Assembly: GCF_029784165.1 (NCBI RefSeq)
Contig: NC_073695.1
Span: forward strand, 105,766,255 to 105,830,254
Source: Wyeomyia smithii
Taxonomy: Eukaryota > Arthropoda > Insecta > Diptera > Culicidae
Direction: 5' to 3'
DNA: 64,000 nt
The notes below the pieces were generated by a model. The model ran no database searches. It had not been told where the DNA came from and was given only the letters and a program-made list of their open reading frames with translations. Numbering within the stretch: position 1 is the stretch's first letter; each line of letters begins with the position of its first letter. Made by a program: the position numbers and the translations under genes. Below are positions 11,071 to 23,400 of the stretch, in pieces.

Positions 11071-12701
11071 CGTCACGTTACAACGTTTTGACTATTCTGT
11101 TGGCATCATTTTAATTCTAACTTGTATTTTTTCATGAAACCCATTGATATTTTTACAGATTCGGAAGGTAGACAAAATTTCCTATAAGAATGATGCATAA
11201 GATATTTGTTTACTTTGTTTATATTACCTTGGGGAGTGAAAATGTAGCGTGACGTTACAACGCGCGAGAAATTGAGGTGTCGGGACTTTTCTTACAAAAG
11301 TCAAAAACGCTGCTCTGTTTGGAATTTTATAACAATTTCTTCTTCCACGATTTGATAACAAATAATAATCGAACATTTTGCCATGTTTAGAGTGCCTATA
11401 ACTGGTAACATCTATATTTGAGAAGCTTTTATATTTCGTGACGTTACAACGCTCATTTTTCAGCAAGGGGTATTCTCACTCCGTTGTAACGTCACGAAAA
11501 TATGAATCAGTCGACATCCATTATTTATCACATATTTCTTAGACATTTTCATATGAAATAGTTCAATATCTGATTTTATATATTTCTATTTCTACTTTAT
11601 GCACTTGGTTTAAGGGGTTATTCATAAACTACGTAACAAATTTACTTTGTCGTTTAATGTTTGGTAATGAAGAACCAAACTTAAACTTGGAGATTTTAAG
11701 TGAAGGAATGTGAGTTATGATCAAATCAATTTTTTTCATAAGTGACATATGCATCATAAATATTCTCAAAAGTGTCTTATATTGCATTATGTGTAAAACA
11801 TATTAAATTTATTTTTATTGTAGTTTTTTTCACAATGTTAGAGTACGTTAGCAGTTTATTCAGCATTTATATTAAAGTTTACAAATGTGTCTTTAAGTTT
11901 ACAAATGTGTCCTTAATTCCAATAAATACAAGAAACCTTTCAAAAATAATAATAATAACACAAAAATGCCGCTTGTTAGCTTTTTTCGCTCCCGTAATAT
12001 TTCCTTGATTTTTTAAAACTCACACTACTTATTCAAGAAAATTCGAGTGCATTTTTACCGCTGAAGATTTTTTCATCTAGACTTGCCCCAAAAATAAATA
12101 GCTGGCTTATTCCACGATACGGTGTTGGTCGTTCAAAAATGTTCTTCTCATCGTTAAATGTGGTGATGTCACGTCCCGTAATTGCGATAACCATCACATT
12201 CGGAAGAGCTTGAGCGATGAGGACGAAATACCAATTCATTTCATTAATACGGTTACCTTGCGTCATTAGTTTTTCTCTTAGGGAACAATTTTCAATTCCC
12301 CCTCACGTAATGTATTGTAATATAATATGATAGAATAATATTAGAATTTTTTAGAATGTAACGTTACTCATGAATGACCCACAGTTTAATAATAAAAAAC
12401 ATTTATCCATTTTACAAAATTTATTCTCTGTTATATGACAGATGTAACGTGAACTAATTTAGACGCATCAAGTATGTTTTTAAACATAGACGAATATTAT
12501 ATAAGGGAGAAAAAAATTTCGTGACGTTACAACGCAAACTAAACCCGGTTGTAACTCAAGTTGTATTCAACCTAGATGCGATCTTTTAGTATCAAATTAA
12601 AGGTATTTGTGAGTATAAAGAAAAAACAAAATATTACTTTGATTAAATGTAAGGAGCTCCCATGAAGTAAAAAACTGTACTTTTTTCGTGACGTTACAAC
12701 G
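11071..12701. repeat. Spaced array of CGTGACGTTACAACG
   Basis: The 15-bp motif occurs at 11071-11085 (one mismatch), 11248-11262, 11437-11451, inverted at 11482-11496, 12520-12534 and 12687-12701. Spacing is about 177, 189, 45, 1024 and 167 bp. The preceding bases are often TTTTC. The inverted pair 11437-11496 forms a 15-bp-arm hairpin with a 30-base loop. A frame at 12033-12266 (minus) is not recognised. This could be the subterminal repeats of a decayed DNA element, or the remains of a satellite with ~180-bp period; neither is proven. Confidence 0.7.
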
Positions 12702-13061
12702 CTAAATTACCCCTGTTGTCATATTGGCCTAAGATCAACATATTTGAAATTTCACTTCAAAACCCTTTAGGCATCGAATGAAGCACTTATTTCACAGTCA
12801 TTTAACATAAAACTGTGTTATAAATACATGCTCCTGATCATTTGTAACCATTTCAAAAATATGTAACCAAAAACGCTTGTTTTTTGTTTATTTTACTTGA
12901 TCTTTGCAATTAGTTTTCTACAGTTTCTTAAACACTATAAATTTAACATTTACGTTTTTGGAAGGTTCAAACATTATAGAATCTAGGAAAATTATTCGCA
13001 TTGCTGAAATATGCATTTCAAAAATTGGTTTGTTGGTATAGCTTCGCAGAGAATGTGTCAT

Positions 13062-13215
13062 ACAAATTCATGCATAACTCAAGTTCTAATCACGCAAATG
13101 AAACCAAATTTGGTATGTAAAGGTTTTTGAATACGAGAAACGTTTCTATGATGGGGTTTTCAAACAAACAAAATACAAATTTCTGCATAACTCGAGAATT
13201 ATCAAAACAAATGGA
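13062..13215. repeat. Two tandem copies of the TGCATAACTC repeat
   Basis: Copies begin near 13066 (ATTCATGCATAACTCAAG) and 13178 (AATTTCTGCATAACTCGAG), each followed by an A-rich block AAATGRAACC. The period is about 112 bp. A third copy lies at 10905. Confidence 0.6.
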
Positions 13216-13219
13216 ACCG

Positions 13220-15165
13220 AAATCGTAACGTGAACATTTTGAAGAGAGAATTTCCTATACTTTGACACTCTTCCCACATCTAAAGAGTTATTGAATTGGA
13301 GAAGTTGGTTTCGAACACAATATAAAAGTACTAAGCTATTAGTATTTAATGAAAAATCTTGAAACATGGAATGCCTACTCGAAATATTTTTTTTATCAGC
13401 CAAAAATTAGCTGACCTTCTTCAACGGTCTTCAAAATTAGATAGATTTGATGAATATCGGTATCGACAAAAAAATTAAAATTTTCAGATTTTTCAGCGAA
13501 ATGATACAAAAACCAAATTTTCATTGTCTTATTCATTTCGCAAATCAAAATTCGTGACTTTCAAAAAAAAAAGTCACCCGAAAACATGCTTGTTAAAATC
13601 AAAACAAAACCAAAAAATTGATTTATGAAGAATTTCCGTTTCCCTCCTCCCAAACTACGCATGTCATTTCAGTGCGTAGATTAATATAGCCTTTTCTTAA
13701 TGAAGAATGTATGCCACCACCAAAGCCAATTAATTGTCCCCTCTTAGGTTTCGCCGGACAAAAAGTAGGTTATGTGCGGTTTTTTCGCTTTGTTTTTCTT
13801 TTACCAGGCATTATTAGCCGACAGCCGGCTCATAAGATTCAGTGTACTTTCTGCAAACTGACCGTTTTAGGTGCATTCGAGCCTTGCGGTCTTCGGGCAA
13901 AAATTGCTCAATTCTATTGAATTTAAAATTGCACGCCAACGCATTTAATCAAGCGAGAAAAGAGGTTGCTTGGGCTAATGTCTCGTGAAGTGAAGTGAAG
14001 GACTAGCACACACACACACCGCACTGTGCGGTGGAGGCGAGGATGCAAACTTACTTCTAGTGACATGAAACATTTATGCGGCCATTGCATTGTCATAACC
14101 GCGTATCTACGGACGGGGTCTGCAAAATCGAGTGGTTTATATCAAAACAGCGAAATCTCGGGACCATTTGCAACTGTTTCGGTGCCGGCGGACCTGACAC
14201 GGTGTGGAATTTTTTGCGTGGCTTGCCGACTAGCTGCAGTGTCAGGTTGATGAAGCCATGATGAAAGCCGCTGGAATGTTACTTGGACGTCATAATATAG
14301 ATCGACTGTTCTAGTTAAGTCCTAGTTGAACTGTTGTGAATGCTCGGTCGTGTTTAGTTATGTTACTATGCTCATTTTTCATAGTATATTGTATTATATC
14401 GCTTGTGTGTAATCGCAAACTGGGTCATTGGCAGTAGAATCTTATATTTAGAAGGTCTACCGATGTAAGTTTGAAGCCTTGTCAAACAATTCCGGTTTGG
14501 GAGAGTAGTTTGTCAGTGTCAGTGAGATTGTAGTACAAACCCAGTTATAGTTCAATACAGTTCCTAACATTTGGCTATAAAGTGTGTGTCAAATAAATAC
14601 AACAGAAAGAGTCATCTCGGCTCTGGTTCTGGATATATAAGTAGAAGAACAACATGTACCACTAGGAGAGCAAATCATCTTTTCTTGCAAAATTACTCTA
14701 TTTGAATCAATCTTCTGTAATTTTGAATTCTAAGATAGCTGAGAAAAAATTGTTTGTAATAATTTTTTTTTCAATTCATTTAGTTAATGCCATTATGTGT
14801 GAAGAGCTCAAGTTCTATATCTAGAACATCTCGAAGAGAAATTTTTTGTTTAGTAACAATGACCATTATTAAAGAGGCTTGTTAATAACAGCTTAAATAA
14901 AGCACTCCTATATGAAAGCGGTAAACCTCCAACGGTTATAGGTCGTTCGTTTATTGATATTCTAGCAAAAAACAAGATTTATAATATAACATAATACTGA
15001 TTGCATCAATTTGTGTTCTATCCAGAGCCATTTTATGAGATTCAAATGGTTCTCACTGGTATGAAAAAACATAAGAATCTGAGATTGATCCCCTTAGCTG
15101 ACTCAAAAATAATGTGTAAACCTAAAACAATCCAACAAATTAGTATATCAAAAATCAAATATGAT
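13220..15165. other. Intergenic, no recognisable gene
   Basis: Contains a short CA run near 14008-14021. Frames at 13711-13920 and 14026-14261 are short, overlap on both readings and resemble no family I know. No paired ends found. Confidence 0.5.
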
Positions 15166-15170
15166 AAATG

Positions 15171-15337
15171 TTGGGTGAGCTGCTATGCGACTTATGCAAG
15201 GAAAAAACTTTGCAGTCCGTATGAAATAATCAATTTAAAACTCATTACTTGTCGAAGGAATAATGGGTTTTAAATTGATTATTTCATACGGACTGTAAAG
15301 CTTTTTCTTTGCATAACTCGCACAACCGCTCGGCCAA
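15171..15337. repeat. Hairpin with ~80-bp arms
   Basis: 15171-15250 is the inverse complement of about 15259-15337 with roughly 85-90% match; the central block AGTCCGTATGAAATAATCAA is identical in both arms. The loop is under 10 bp. Transcribed, it would fold into a long near-perfect RNA stem. The outer end of the right arm reads TTGGCCGAGCGGTTGTGCGA on the minus strand, which resembles the D-arm of tRNA-Leu/Ser, but no matching T-arm follows. Likely a foldback derivative of a repeat. Confidence 0.85.
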
Positions 15338-15339
15338 CA

Positions 15340-16170
15340 TTCTCTCGGGTCTAAAGGCAGACCACCAGCGTTGATTTCCTGTTCTAACGCCGTCATCTTG
15401 TCCAACTGGACGACTAGTGTCGTTCTACTTGATATGTGGCCACCTTCACCGTCGTCGTCGTCGCTGCCGAGAACAGCACCGCCGTAGGTAATGTGCAGTA
15501 AATTCTGTTGCAGTACCATAACAGAAATAACTGACACGTGACAAGATATTGATTCCAATTGCAGTATGCTTTTATTTTTTATCTCGTTAACGTTTTAGCA
15601 GGGTGCGGGTACGGTTCGTTTTAATCTGAGAGTGGACGTTCTTTGATTTTTTGTTCTGCTTGCTGTAAGATCTCGAACTCTATTTTTCTAGCTTATGATC
15701 GGTGATAACCTTTTTAGTTACGTTAGACATTGACAGTGAGCACGTTGAGAGTTAAGATTTTTTAGGATCTAATGTTATGTGAGTGTTATAACCATGTATA
15801 ATTAGGTAAATTTTTATACTTGTTCACAAAACCAATCTACACTAGCTTTTTGTCAATGTTTTCAAAGAAAACTGTGAATCTTGTCTAATCAAAGGTGTTG
15901 CGGTTAAAATTGGTCATACCAAAAAGATGTGTAATTTTTTTTTATTAATTATATATTATATATAATAGATAGAAAGGACAAATAGGATAGCATAGCATAT
16001 TTAATCGCTTGTGTGTTTCTCAAGGTAGTGCATGTGAGTAACGTTTGCGTTAAAAAAAATGGACAAAAATTGCCGATTTTTCATGAGTTGAGGTAAACAC
16101 GCACTGACAAAACAATGTCTGCAGCATTGACCCATGAGCAGAAAAAAATTGACAACTCTATCAGTCGAAC
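15340..16170. other. Intergenic, no recognisable gene
   Basis: A stretch at 15430-15480 is GTC/CCG-rich (CCGTCGTCGTCGTCG). Otherwise AT-rich with a (TATA) block near 15950-15966. No gene seen. Confidence 0.5.
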
Positions 16171-16171
16171 T

Positions 16172-16374
16172 CTCCCAGCTGGTCTCGAGGTACGATGCTG
16201 GCCTAACAAGCCAGTCGTCGTAGGTTCGAGTCTCGGCTCGGGAGAGACTGCTAGTGTCAGTAGAATCGTAGCGCTAGCCCCGCAATTATCCTGTACACTT
16301 AACAGTTGGCTGCGAAGTCTGTGTAATAACCAGAAGGTCGAGTTCCGATACGGAATGTAATACCAAGGCTTTGC
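16172..16374 (+). mobile_element. tRNA-like SINE, family 2, copy 1
   Basis: The head reads AGCTGGTCTCGAGGTACGAT and carries an exact pol III B-box-like GGTTCGAGTCTC at 16223-16234. The body continues with GGGAGAGACTGCTAGTGTCA, CTAGCCCCGCAATTATCCTG and GGCTGCGAAGTCTG, and ends CCAAGGCTTTGCT. A second copy with the same order lies at 32231. It sits directly upstream of a LINE RNase H fragment. tRNA-derived SINEs of this kind (Feilai type) are known in Aedes; whether this is that family I cannot confirm. Confidence 0.75.
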
Positions 16375-16375
16375 T

Positions 16376-17121
16376 ACATGTGTCTCCAGACTAGTCTGGG
16401 AGTGCATCGCAACACTCAGGGAACTCTCCCGCCTCAACAAAGTTATGCTACTTTGGGTACCCGGTCACTGCGGAATCGAGGGAAATGAACATGCCGACAG
16501 CCTCGCATGACAAGGATCTGCTCAGCAATTCATTGGACCGGAACCGTTTTTGGGTACTTCCACATCCGCCATTAAAGGCGAACTAAGTACATGGGAAAAG
16601 CTAAAGATAGCATCTCAATGGCAACATGCGCAGGGTTGCAGGCAAGCTAAACAGTTTATCTACCCTAACCCTACGGTTACCAAACGGCTACTTAGTTTAA
16701 CTCATAGTGAACTACGCATAATCACGGGACTTCTCACTGGACACTGTCCTGCTCTTTATCATTTAAATAAAATCGGCAAAGTCCTAACCGACTATTGTCG
16801 CTTTTGCAACGCTGAACCTGAGAGCTCAGCGCATTTGCTTTGCTTTTGCGGGGCTCTTGCTTCATCGAGGTTTAACTTCTTTGGAAGTTACCTCTCAACT
16901 CCATACCAGGTATGGAGCACCAATCCCAAAACGGTCACAGGTTTCATCAACCATGTAGTTCCGGATTGGGGCACAGGCTTACAACCAACTAGCTCAACTC
17001 CATCAATGAGTTCGAGCATCTTGTAATCTGTGTAAAGTAATCGGGACCAGCCACAAAAGACAAAAATTCCTGTCGCAGTGGCGCTTTCTACCCAATGCCC
17101 TTCAGGCATACAAAAAAAAAG
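16376..17121 (+). pseudogene. LINE 3' fragment: RNase H and C-terminal domain (LOA/I-like)
   Basis: The translation shows VWECIATLRELSRLNKVMLL followed by WVPGHCGIEGNEHADSLA, the C-terminal half of a retrotransposon RNase H (the last H and D of the active site are visible). A stop follows, then 158 codons containing WEKLKIASQWQHAQGCRQAK, LTHSELRIITGLLTGHC and a zinc-finger-like CRFCNAEPESSAHLLCFC. The unit ends in a run of A at about 17110. RNase H after RT is found in the I, LOA and related clades; Lian of Aedes is LOA-like. A more decayed copy is at 35250-36230. Everything upstream is missing, so this is a 5'-truncated insertion. Confidence 0.78.
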
Positions 17122-17267
17122 GCTTTGTTTTTATCAGTCGAGCTCTAACCGTGATGACGAAAACAGTGAAGCTACAGTCATACCTCGATATAAGGCAACT
17201 TTATTTTTATTTTTTTTACGTTACATCGAAGTAAAAAAAAAATTTTTAACTCATGCAAGAATGTTAA

Positions 17268-17660
17268 GGGAACATTCTTAAATGACGTCGCATTTGAGGG
17301 GGGAGGAGGGGGTTTGCAGTTTTGTGACGAAATGTGACGAGTGGGAAGGTAGGGGGTCAAGCCAAGCTACGTAGCAAATAAACTGAAACTTAGGAAAAAA
17401 GGTTTTTTTTCTAATTGTTCTATTTTATCACTGTTTTGTCTGTTTAGGGTTATTTTTATTACTTTCTTGTTTTTTCTTGTTCAATTATGTGTTTTTGGTA
17501 ATAAAATGTGTTTTTGGTAATAAAAACAGGGGGGGGGGGGTGCTATAAGCTAAGTAATAATTATTTAGAGGGGGTCTTGACTTTGTGACGAAATGCTACG
17601 ATGGGGGAGGGGGAGTTAAAAAAACCTAAAAAAAAGCTACGTCATTTATGGATGTTCCCT
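17268..17660. mobile_element. MITE with GGGAACAT...AAATGACGT ends
   Basis: Left end GGGAACATTCTTAAATGACG pairs with the right end (GGGAACATCCATAAATGACG read on the minus strand), 21 of 24 bases. The interior is G-rich on one strand (runs of GGGGG) and includes repeats of GTGACGAAATG and GCTACG. Possible TTA flanks at 17265-17267 and 17663-17665 are offset by two bases, so the target duplication is uncertain. Confidence 0.65.
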
Positions 17661-17836
17661 GGTTACTCAAAGATGCGCGAAAACCTATTTTCTATAACAT
17701 ATCAGTATTTTTAAACCTTTCTCATGCTCATTTAGAAATATTTTCAGAAGCAAAAAAAATAATTTTTCAATTGATACAAGAGGTTACTCAAAGACGCTAT
17801 CACCTCCCATCACCTATCAGTACTCCATTCAGAAGT

Positions 17837-18844
17837 GTGCGAGTTCAAAGAACGTTACTCTGTTGCGTCAAAAAGGAAATCGTGCGGCAGTTCGTGGACA
17901 CCGGATACGCCCGTTCCGGTATCTACAACATCTTGGCATTATTGGACAACAATCAGAGCATTAAAAGAAAGCCCTGTTCCCGACGGCCGAAGACCCTGAG
18001 TGAAAAGAAGCTCCAAAGGAAGATGAAGGTGAAGACCGAGGGAAAAGTGGCTACATCGTTGCTTGCGCTTGGCCAGAAGGTCGGTGCAACCGGCCAAACA
18101 GTGAAAAAGCACCTAGCGATCATGGACGTACATGTCAGAAAGCAGCAGTTCCGTCCACTAGTCTCAGGGCTGCAGACAATAACGCTGTGACAGCGCCTGA
18201 TACATGTGGTGAAGACGATTTTCCCGGCAATCTCGACGTAGCGGTGCTGATGGGGATGAAACCTATCGCATCCTGGATGGCAACGACTGGCAGGGTACTT
18301 CGTATATTGCTTCCCCCACGAAGGAAGTGAGCTTCGAGGTAAAGTTTATTTCACAAACCAAGTTCCCCAAGAAGCACTGCTGTGGCTGACAATCAGCGAG
18401 AAGGGGATGTTAAAGCTGCTCTTCTTTCGCTCCGGACTGGCCGTGAACGTGGAAATTTATAGTACGAAGTGTCTGCCGGCAGTTGCGTCGTTCATCAAGA
18501 AATACCATAAGGGCGCTGAAGGGGTGTTCTGGCCAGATTTGATGTCGGCCCATTACTCAAAGCGATCGTTGGAGGAGATGAAGCGGCTGAATATCGATGT
18601 GGTACCCAAGTTGGCGAGCCAGCCCAACGTCCCTAAGTTGTGCCTCATCGAGGATTTCTGGGCGAACCTGAAGCGTAAGATTTATTCCAAAAATTCTGTC
18701 GCGAAAACTGAGGAGCAATTGATGAATAAAATGAAGAAAAAACTTAAAAACATGCCTACATGCATATTTTCGTCCGCCATGGCGAATGTTCCGGATAACT
18801 GCTGGAAGGCAGCACGCAAGGGCGTAGAATTTTTTAGCAAGTAA
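17837..18844 (+). pseudogene. DD37E (ITm) transposase, frameshifted
   Basis: Three blocks in order: an N-terminal DNA-binding part (IVRQFVDTGYARSGIYNILA then RKPCSRRPKTLSEKK), a first catalytic-aspartate neighbourhood near 18247 (ADGDETYRILDG), and a C-terminal part with WPDLMSAHYS and LIEDFWANLKRK. Counting residues between the second D (about 18536) and the E (about 18650) gives exactly 37, the DD37E spacing of the mosquito ITmD37E family. The protein is broken by a stop after GLQTITL (18190) and by another frame change near 18390. Roughly 335 residues survive, close to the full family length. No clear terminal repeats found outside it. Confidence 0.87.
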
Positions 18845-18849
18845 GCCAA

Positions 18850-20020
18850 CATAATAACCTTGCATGTAAAATTTATCTAACTCAATTATCTTTCTTGGTT
18901 ATTTTTTTACCGCCTTTCGAAAAAAGTCCATTTTTTTAACGCATACGTTAGCGCATCAATGTGGGTGTGAAGCACCTGGTAATGACCTACAAAATAATGA
19001 CGGCCACACTCAATTTAGGAAGGGTTTCAAAAATGTTAGTTTGACAATTGCTGCTACTAGAGACCAAAGAATCCTCTACATCATCCACAAGTATCAAAAG
19101 ACGAAACGAGTGACCATGATAGTGTTTCAATATATAACAAGGTTCTATAAAACTATGCGCTACAAATCTCGAGACCCGTAGGACAGATTTTTGACGATTT
19201 TGACCCACCCGTTCCTAAATAATTTTCGAATGCTGATTGCAAAATAAATCTGTTTAAATCAAGACAGTTTTTCACCAAAGGAAATGCCGTTGCACCTACC
19301 ACTGACGCTGCTACCATCGCTACCGCTACTGGTACCTGCTGTTGGTACCCGAAAGTATTAACTCTTCAATTGAGTAGTTAATTTGGCCTCAAAAGAACAA
19401 TTTGTGGTTAATTTGAAACTACTACTCCTACTACGACCACTACCATTGTTGATACCCGCTACCGTTGATACCCGCTGCTGCTGCCGCTACTACTGCTACC
19501 CGTTGCGTCCTAGTGGCCATTCACTAGTAAAATGATTTATTCAAGCAGAAGCAAGATCTTATAAAGTCCAAATAGTGCATTCCCTTACTAGGTATATAAT
19601 TCTGTGTTCGTTTCAATTAGGCATTTAAATTGTTGTCAAAAGGACAATTATCTGTTCAATTTAATATCGAATATGGTGCTGATCGCATCTCTGTGCCTTC
19701 CCCGAAAGTGAGATTAAGAAATTTTTCTGATAACACAGTTCAAAGCTGTTTTCACCCTGGAACGAATTGCCTCCGAGCTGATCAAAAGAGCAAGTTCATT
19801 GGAAGAACCAGTTCCTCTGAGAGCGATTGAAAGATTTGGCTCTTGCAAAAAACAAACTCTTCTGATCAACCCGCGAGCGATGTGCCTGCAACTATATAGA
19901 TTTAGAAGATTAGCGAACCAATTTCTTCGCTCTTTTCGTTCCACTTTTGCTATCCATTCGTGTGCCCCTGTGTCTGTTGGTGAACTGTGACAAGTAAATT
20001 TTTGCTTGTTCTCGTGGCTG
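18850..20020. other. Intergenic with CTACCGCTACT-type low-complexity patch
   Basis: 19290-19505 holds imprecise repeats of GCTACC/GCTACT/TACCCG. The minus frame at 18987-19208 and the two-strand frames at 19714-20148 are not recognised. No gene supported. Confidence 0.5.
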
Positions 20021-20493
20021 GTGTACTGCCTATAATCGCATGTCAGTCCCATCTGGAAAATCATCAAGTTGAGAAAACAGCGCTTGAAGATATTTTTCTT
20101 TTTTTTGTTCATATATAATTTATTTGACACGGCACAAATACAATTCAATGTTTAACGGCGCCAATTATATCTGGTAGCTTACTTTCTAAAGTATCTTAAT
20201 AACTAAAAGCAAATTTTTTATCCTCGCTGCCGACTACGAGCTGAAACTAAATCTGACTTAAAGCTATAATATTTTGCATTAAAAGCACTGGTTTGCTGTA
20301 TGATGGTTTTCATTGCCATGGGTAAGCAGCATATTAAATTTGTTCCGCTGCTGGGCCAAGACATTACGGACTGGCATATTGGGTTGTCTCCCTCGGGCCT
20401 TGAGAGTATCGTGCGGGTCTGATTGCTGTTTCCGGATCCGGGGTCTTAACGTGTTCTTGTCGTTAGGTTGGATGTAGGCGGAAGGGGATAGGA

Positions 20494-23400
20494 CTAAACT
20501 GGGGCGTGGATGGATTCCAGGAAAACGTATATAAGGGACATGTAGGATAGGTCACGGCTCGCCAAGACATCACGAACAGGAACAGCCGGCTGCCTACTTT
20601 CGGCCTGCAGGGAAGCTATTAATTTAGACCTGGCGTCACGGTGTACAGGGCATGACCAAACCACATGCTCTATGTCGTGATAACATTCACCACAGGCACA
20701 GATACCACTTTCCCCGAGCCCAACACGACGGAGATGCGCGTCAAATCTATAGTGATTGGACATAAGCCGGGACATCACGCAAATGAAATCCCGACCTACA
20801 TCCAACCCCTTGAACCACGGATTCGTCGACACCTTGGGGATTATGGACCACCTTCACAGTTCCCCTCTGGTCCAAGCATTTTGCCAACTGATGATCGTAT
20901 TCTGACGTACAAATGCAAAAAATTCATTAAAAGCAATTGGTCTTTCATAAATTTCACCGTTTGTAGCGCCCACCTTAGCCAAAGAGTCCGCTTTCTCATT
21001 GCCCGGTATCGAGCAGTGAGAAGGGACCCACACTAAGGTAATCTGAAACGATTTTTCGGATAAAGCACTCAGATGTTCCCGTATTTTCCCCTAGGAAATA
21101 CGGAGAGTGCTTAACATCTTTCATAGATCGGAGAGCCTCAATGGAACTGAGACTGTCCGTAAAGATGAAATAATGGTCCGTGGGCATTTTTTCGATAATC
21201 CCTAGGGTGTACTTAATTGCAGCCGATTCTGCGACGTAAACAGAAGCAGGATTATCAAGCTTATGGGAGACGGTTAAATTGTTATTGAAAATACCGAAGC
21301 CAGTGGACCCATCAAGAAGTGATCCGTCAGTGTAGAACATATTGTCGCAGTTGATGTTTCGATATTTAATGGAAAAAAATTTTGGGGATCTGCTGCACGC
21401 GTAAATGATCCGGGATTCCACGAGTTTCTTCTATCATGGATGTATCGAAAAACACAGTGGAATCCGAAGTATTTGATAAGTTGACACGATTTGGAATATT
21501 CGAAGAAGGGTTAATATTTTGGGACATGTGATTGAAATACAATGTCATAAAACGGGTTTGAGAATTAAGTTCGATTAACCTTTCAAAATGTTCAATCACA
21601 GGACGGTTCGAGACCTCACATTTGATAAGAATGCGAGAAGACAGGCTCCAGAAGCGGTTTTTCAATGGTAGTCTCCAGCTAAGACCTCCAAACTCATCGT
21701 ATGGGTCGATTGCATGCAACCCAAGGCGATACGCAAACAACGATATTGTATTCGCTCCAGTTTGATCAAATGTGTGTTTGCTGCGGAGCGAAAGCAGAAA
21801 CACCCTTACTCAATAACAGACAATATCGTTGTTTGGTAAAGCCTAATAAGGTCTCCTGGATGGGCTCCCCACCATTGTCCGGTTATTGTACGGAGAAAAT
21901 TCACTCTTTGTTGACATTTTTTCATCAGATACCTCACGTGACAACCCCAGGTGCCTTTAGAGTCGAACCAGACACCAAGATATTTGTGTACCAAAACCTG
22001 AGAAATCGTTTTACCCATTAATTGTGTTTGAAGCTGAGCAGGTTCATGCTTCCTAGAAAAAATTACTATCTCAGTCTTCTCCGGAGAGAATTCGATACCT
22101 AGCTGTAAAGCCCAAGCAGACAAATTGTCCAAGGTATCTTGCAATGGTCCTTGCAAATCGGCAGCTTTGGCTCCTGTAACAGAGATTACACTGTCGTCTG
22201 CAAGTTGTCTTATCGTGCATGAATTTGCCAGACATTCGTCGATGTCATTTACATAAAAGTTGTAAAGAAGGGGGCTTAAACATGAGCCCTGGGAAGACCC
22301 ATGTAGCTAATTCAAAAAGTTGCCAAATCGCCGTGCGTAAAATGCATGTGCTTTTCGGACAACAAATTGTGCAAAAAATGTTCAAAATTGGAGAAAATCC
22401 TTGTCGGTGAAGTTTACCCGAAAGAATGTCAATAGAAACGGAATCAAAAGCCCCCTTAATGTCCAAGAACGCAGATGCCATTTGTTCTTTGCGAGCATAC
22501 GCCAGCTGAATATCTGTTGAAAGCAACGCAAGACAATCATTCGTCCCTTTGGCACGGCGGAAGCCAAATTGAGTATCTGATAGTAGACCATTTGATTCGA
22601 CCCAATGGTCTAAACGACGGAGTATCATTTTTTCCATCAATTTCCGGATACAGGATAGCATTGCAATCGGCCTATAAGAGTTGTGATCAGAAGCTGGTTT
22701 CCCTGGTTTTTGGATGGCGATCACCTTCACTTGCCTCCAATCCTGCGGTACAATGTTTTGCTCCAGGAACTTATTGAACAAGTTCAACAAGCGCCTCTTG
22801 GCATTGCCGGGTAGATTCTTCAACAAGTTGAATTTGATTCTATCTAACCCAGGCGCGTTATTGTTACAGGACAGGAGGGCAACTGAAAATTCTGCCATCG
22901 TAAAAGGTGATTCTATCGCATCGTGGCCCGGAGACGTCTTCAAGTGGTGGATGATGATGAATCGACTCGACCGCTTTTGAAATCATTTCCTCGTATAACT
23001 TCCAATCGACATTCCGTGTGAGGTCATACGGAATGTCAATTGGTCCCATGCGGGTTGACCCGTTAGTAATTGAAATAAGAATAGGCAAATGGTCGCTACC
23101 GTGGGGATCGAGGATTACCTTCCATGTGCAATCCAACTGTAGCGACGTCGAACATAAGGATAGATCCAAAGCGCTTGGGCGCGCTGGAGGTTTCGGGATA
23201 CGTGTCATTTCTTTTTTTTTTATCCTCGCTTATTTTCCGTCGGTCTAGTTCCGCCACTGTTGTGGCCGATCACCGACGCCCAGGGAGGCGACTTCACCCC
23301 CAGGACCCTAACTCACGACCCATTTATTAACGGACCGGCGCCAACGGCTTTACTTCCTCATGCGATGGAAGGCGTGATCCCAGAGATTTTTTCGCCTCAG

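Noticed and set aside
11071..12701. CRISPR-like array
   Set aside because: Motif spacing is irregular, one copy is inverted, and the genome is eukaryotic.
15310..15345. Possible tRNA-Leu/Ser gene from TGGCCGAGCGGTT (minus strand)
   Set aside because: No acceptor stem, anticodon arm or T-arm follows at the proper distance; it is an edge of the hairpin.
16223..16234. Possible tRNA gene (B-box GGTTCGAGTCTC)
   Set aside because: No foldable cloverleaf; the same unit recurs at 32231 with a non-tRNA body, so it is a SINE.
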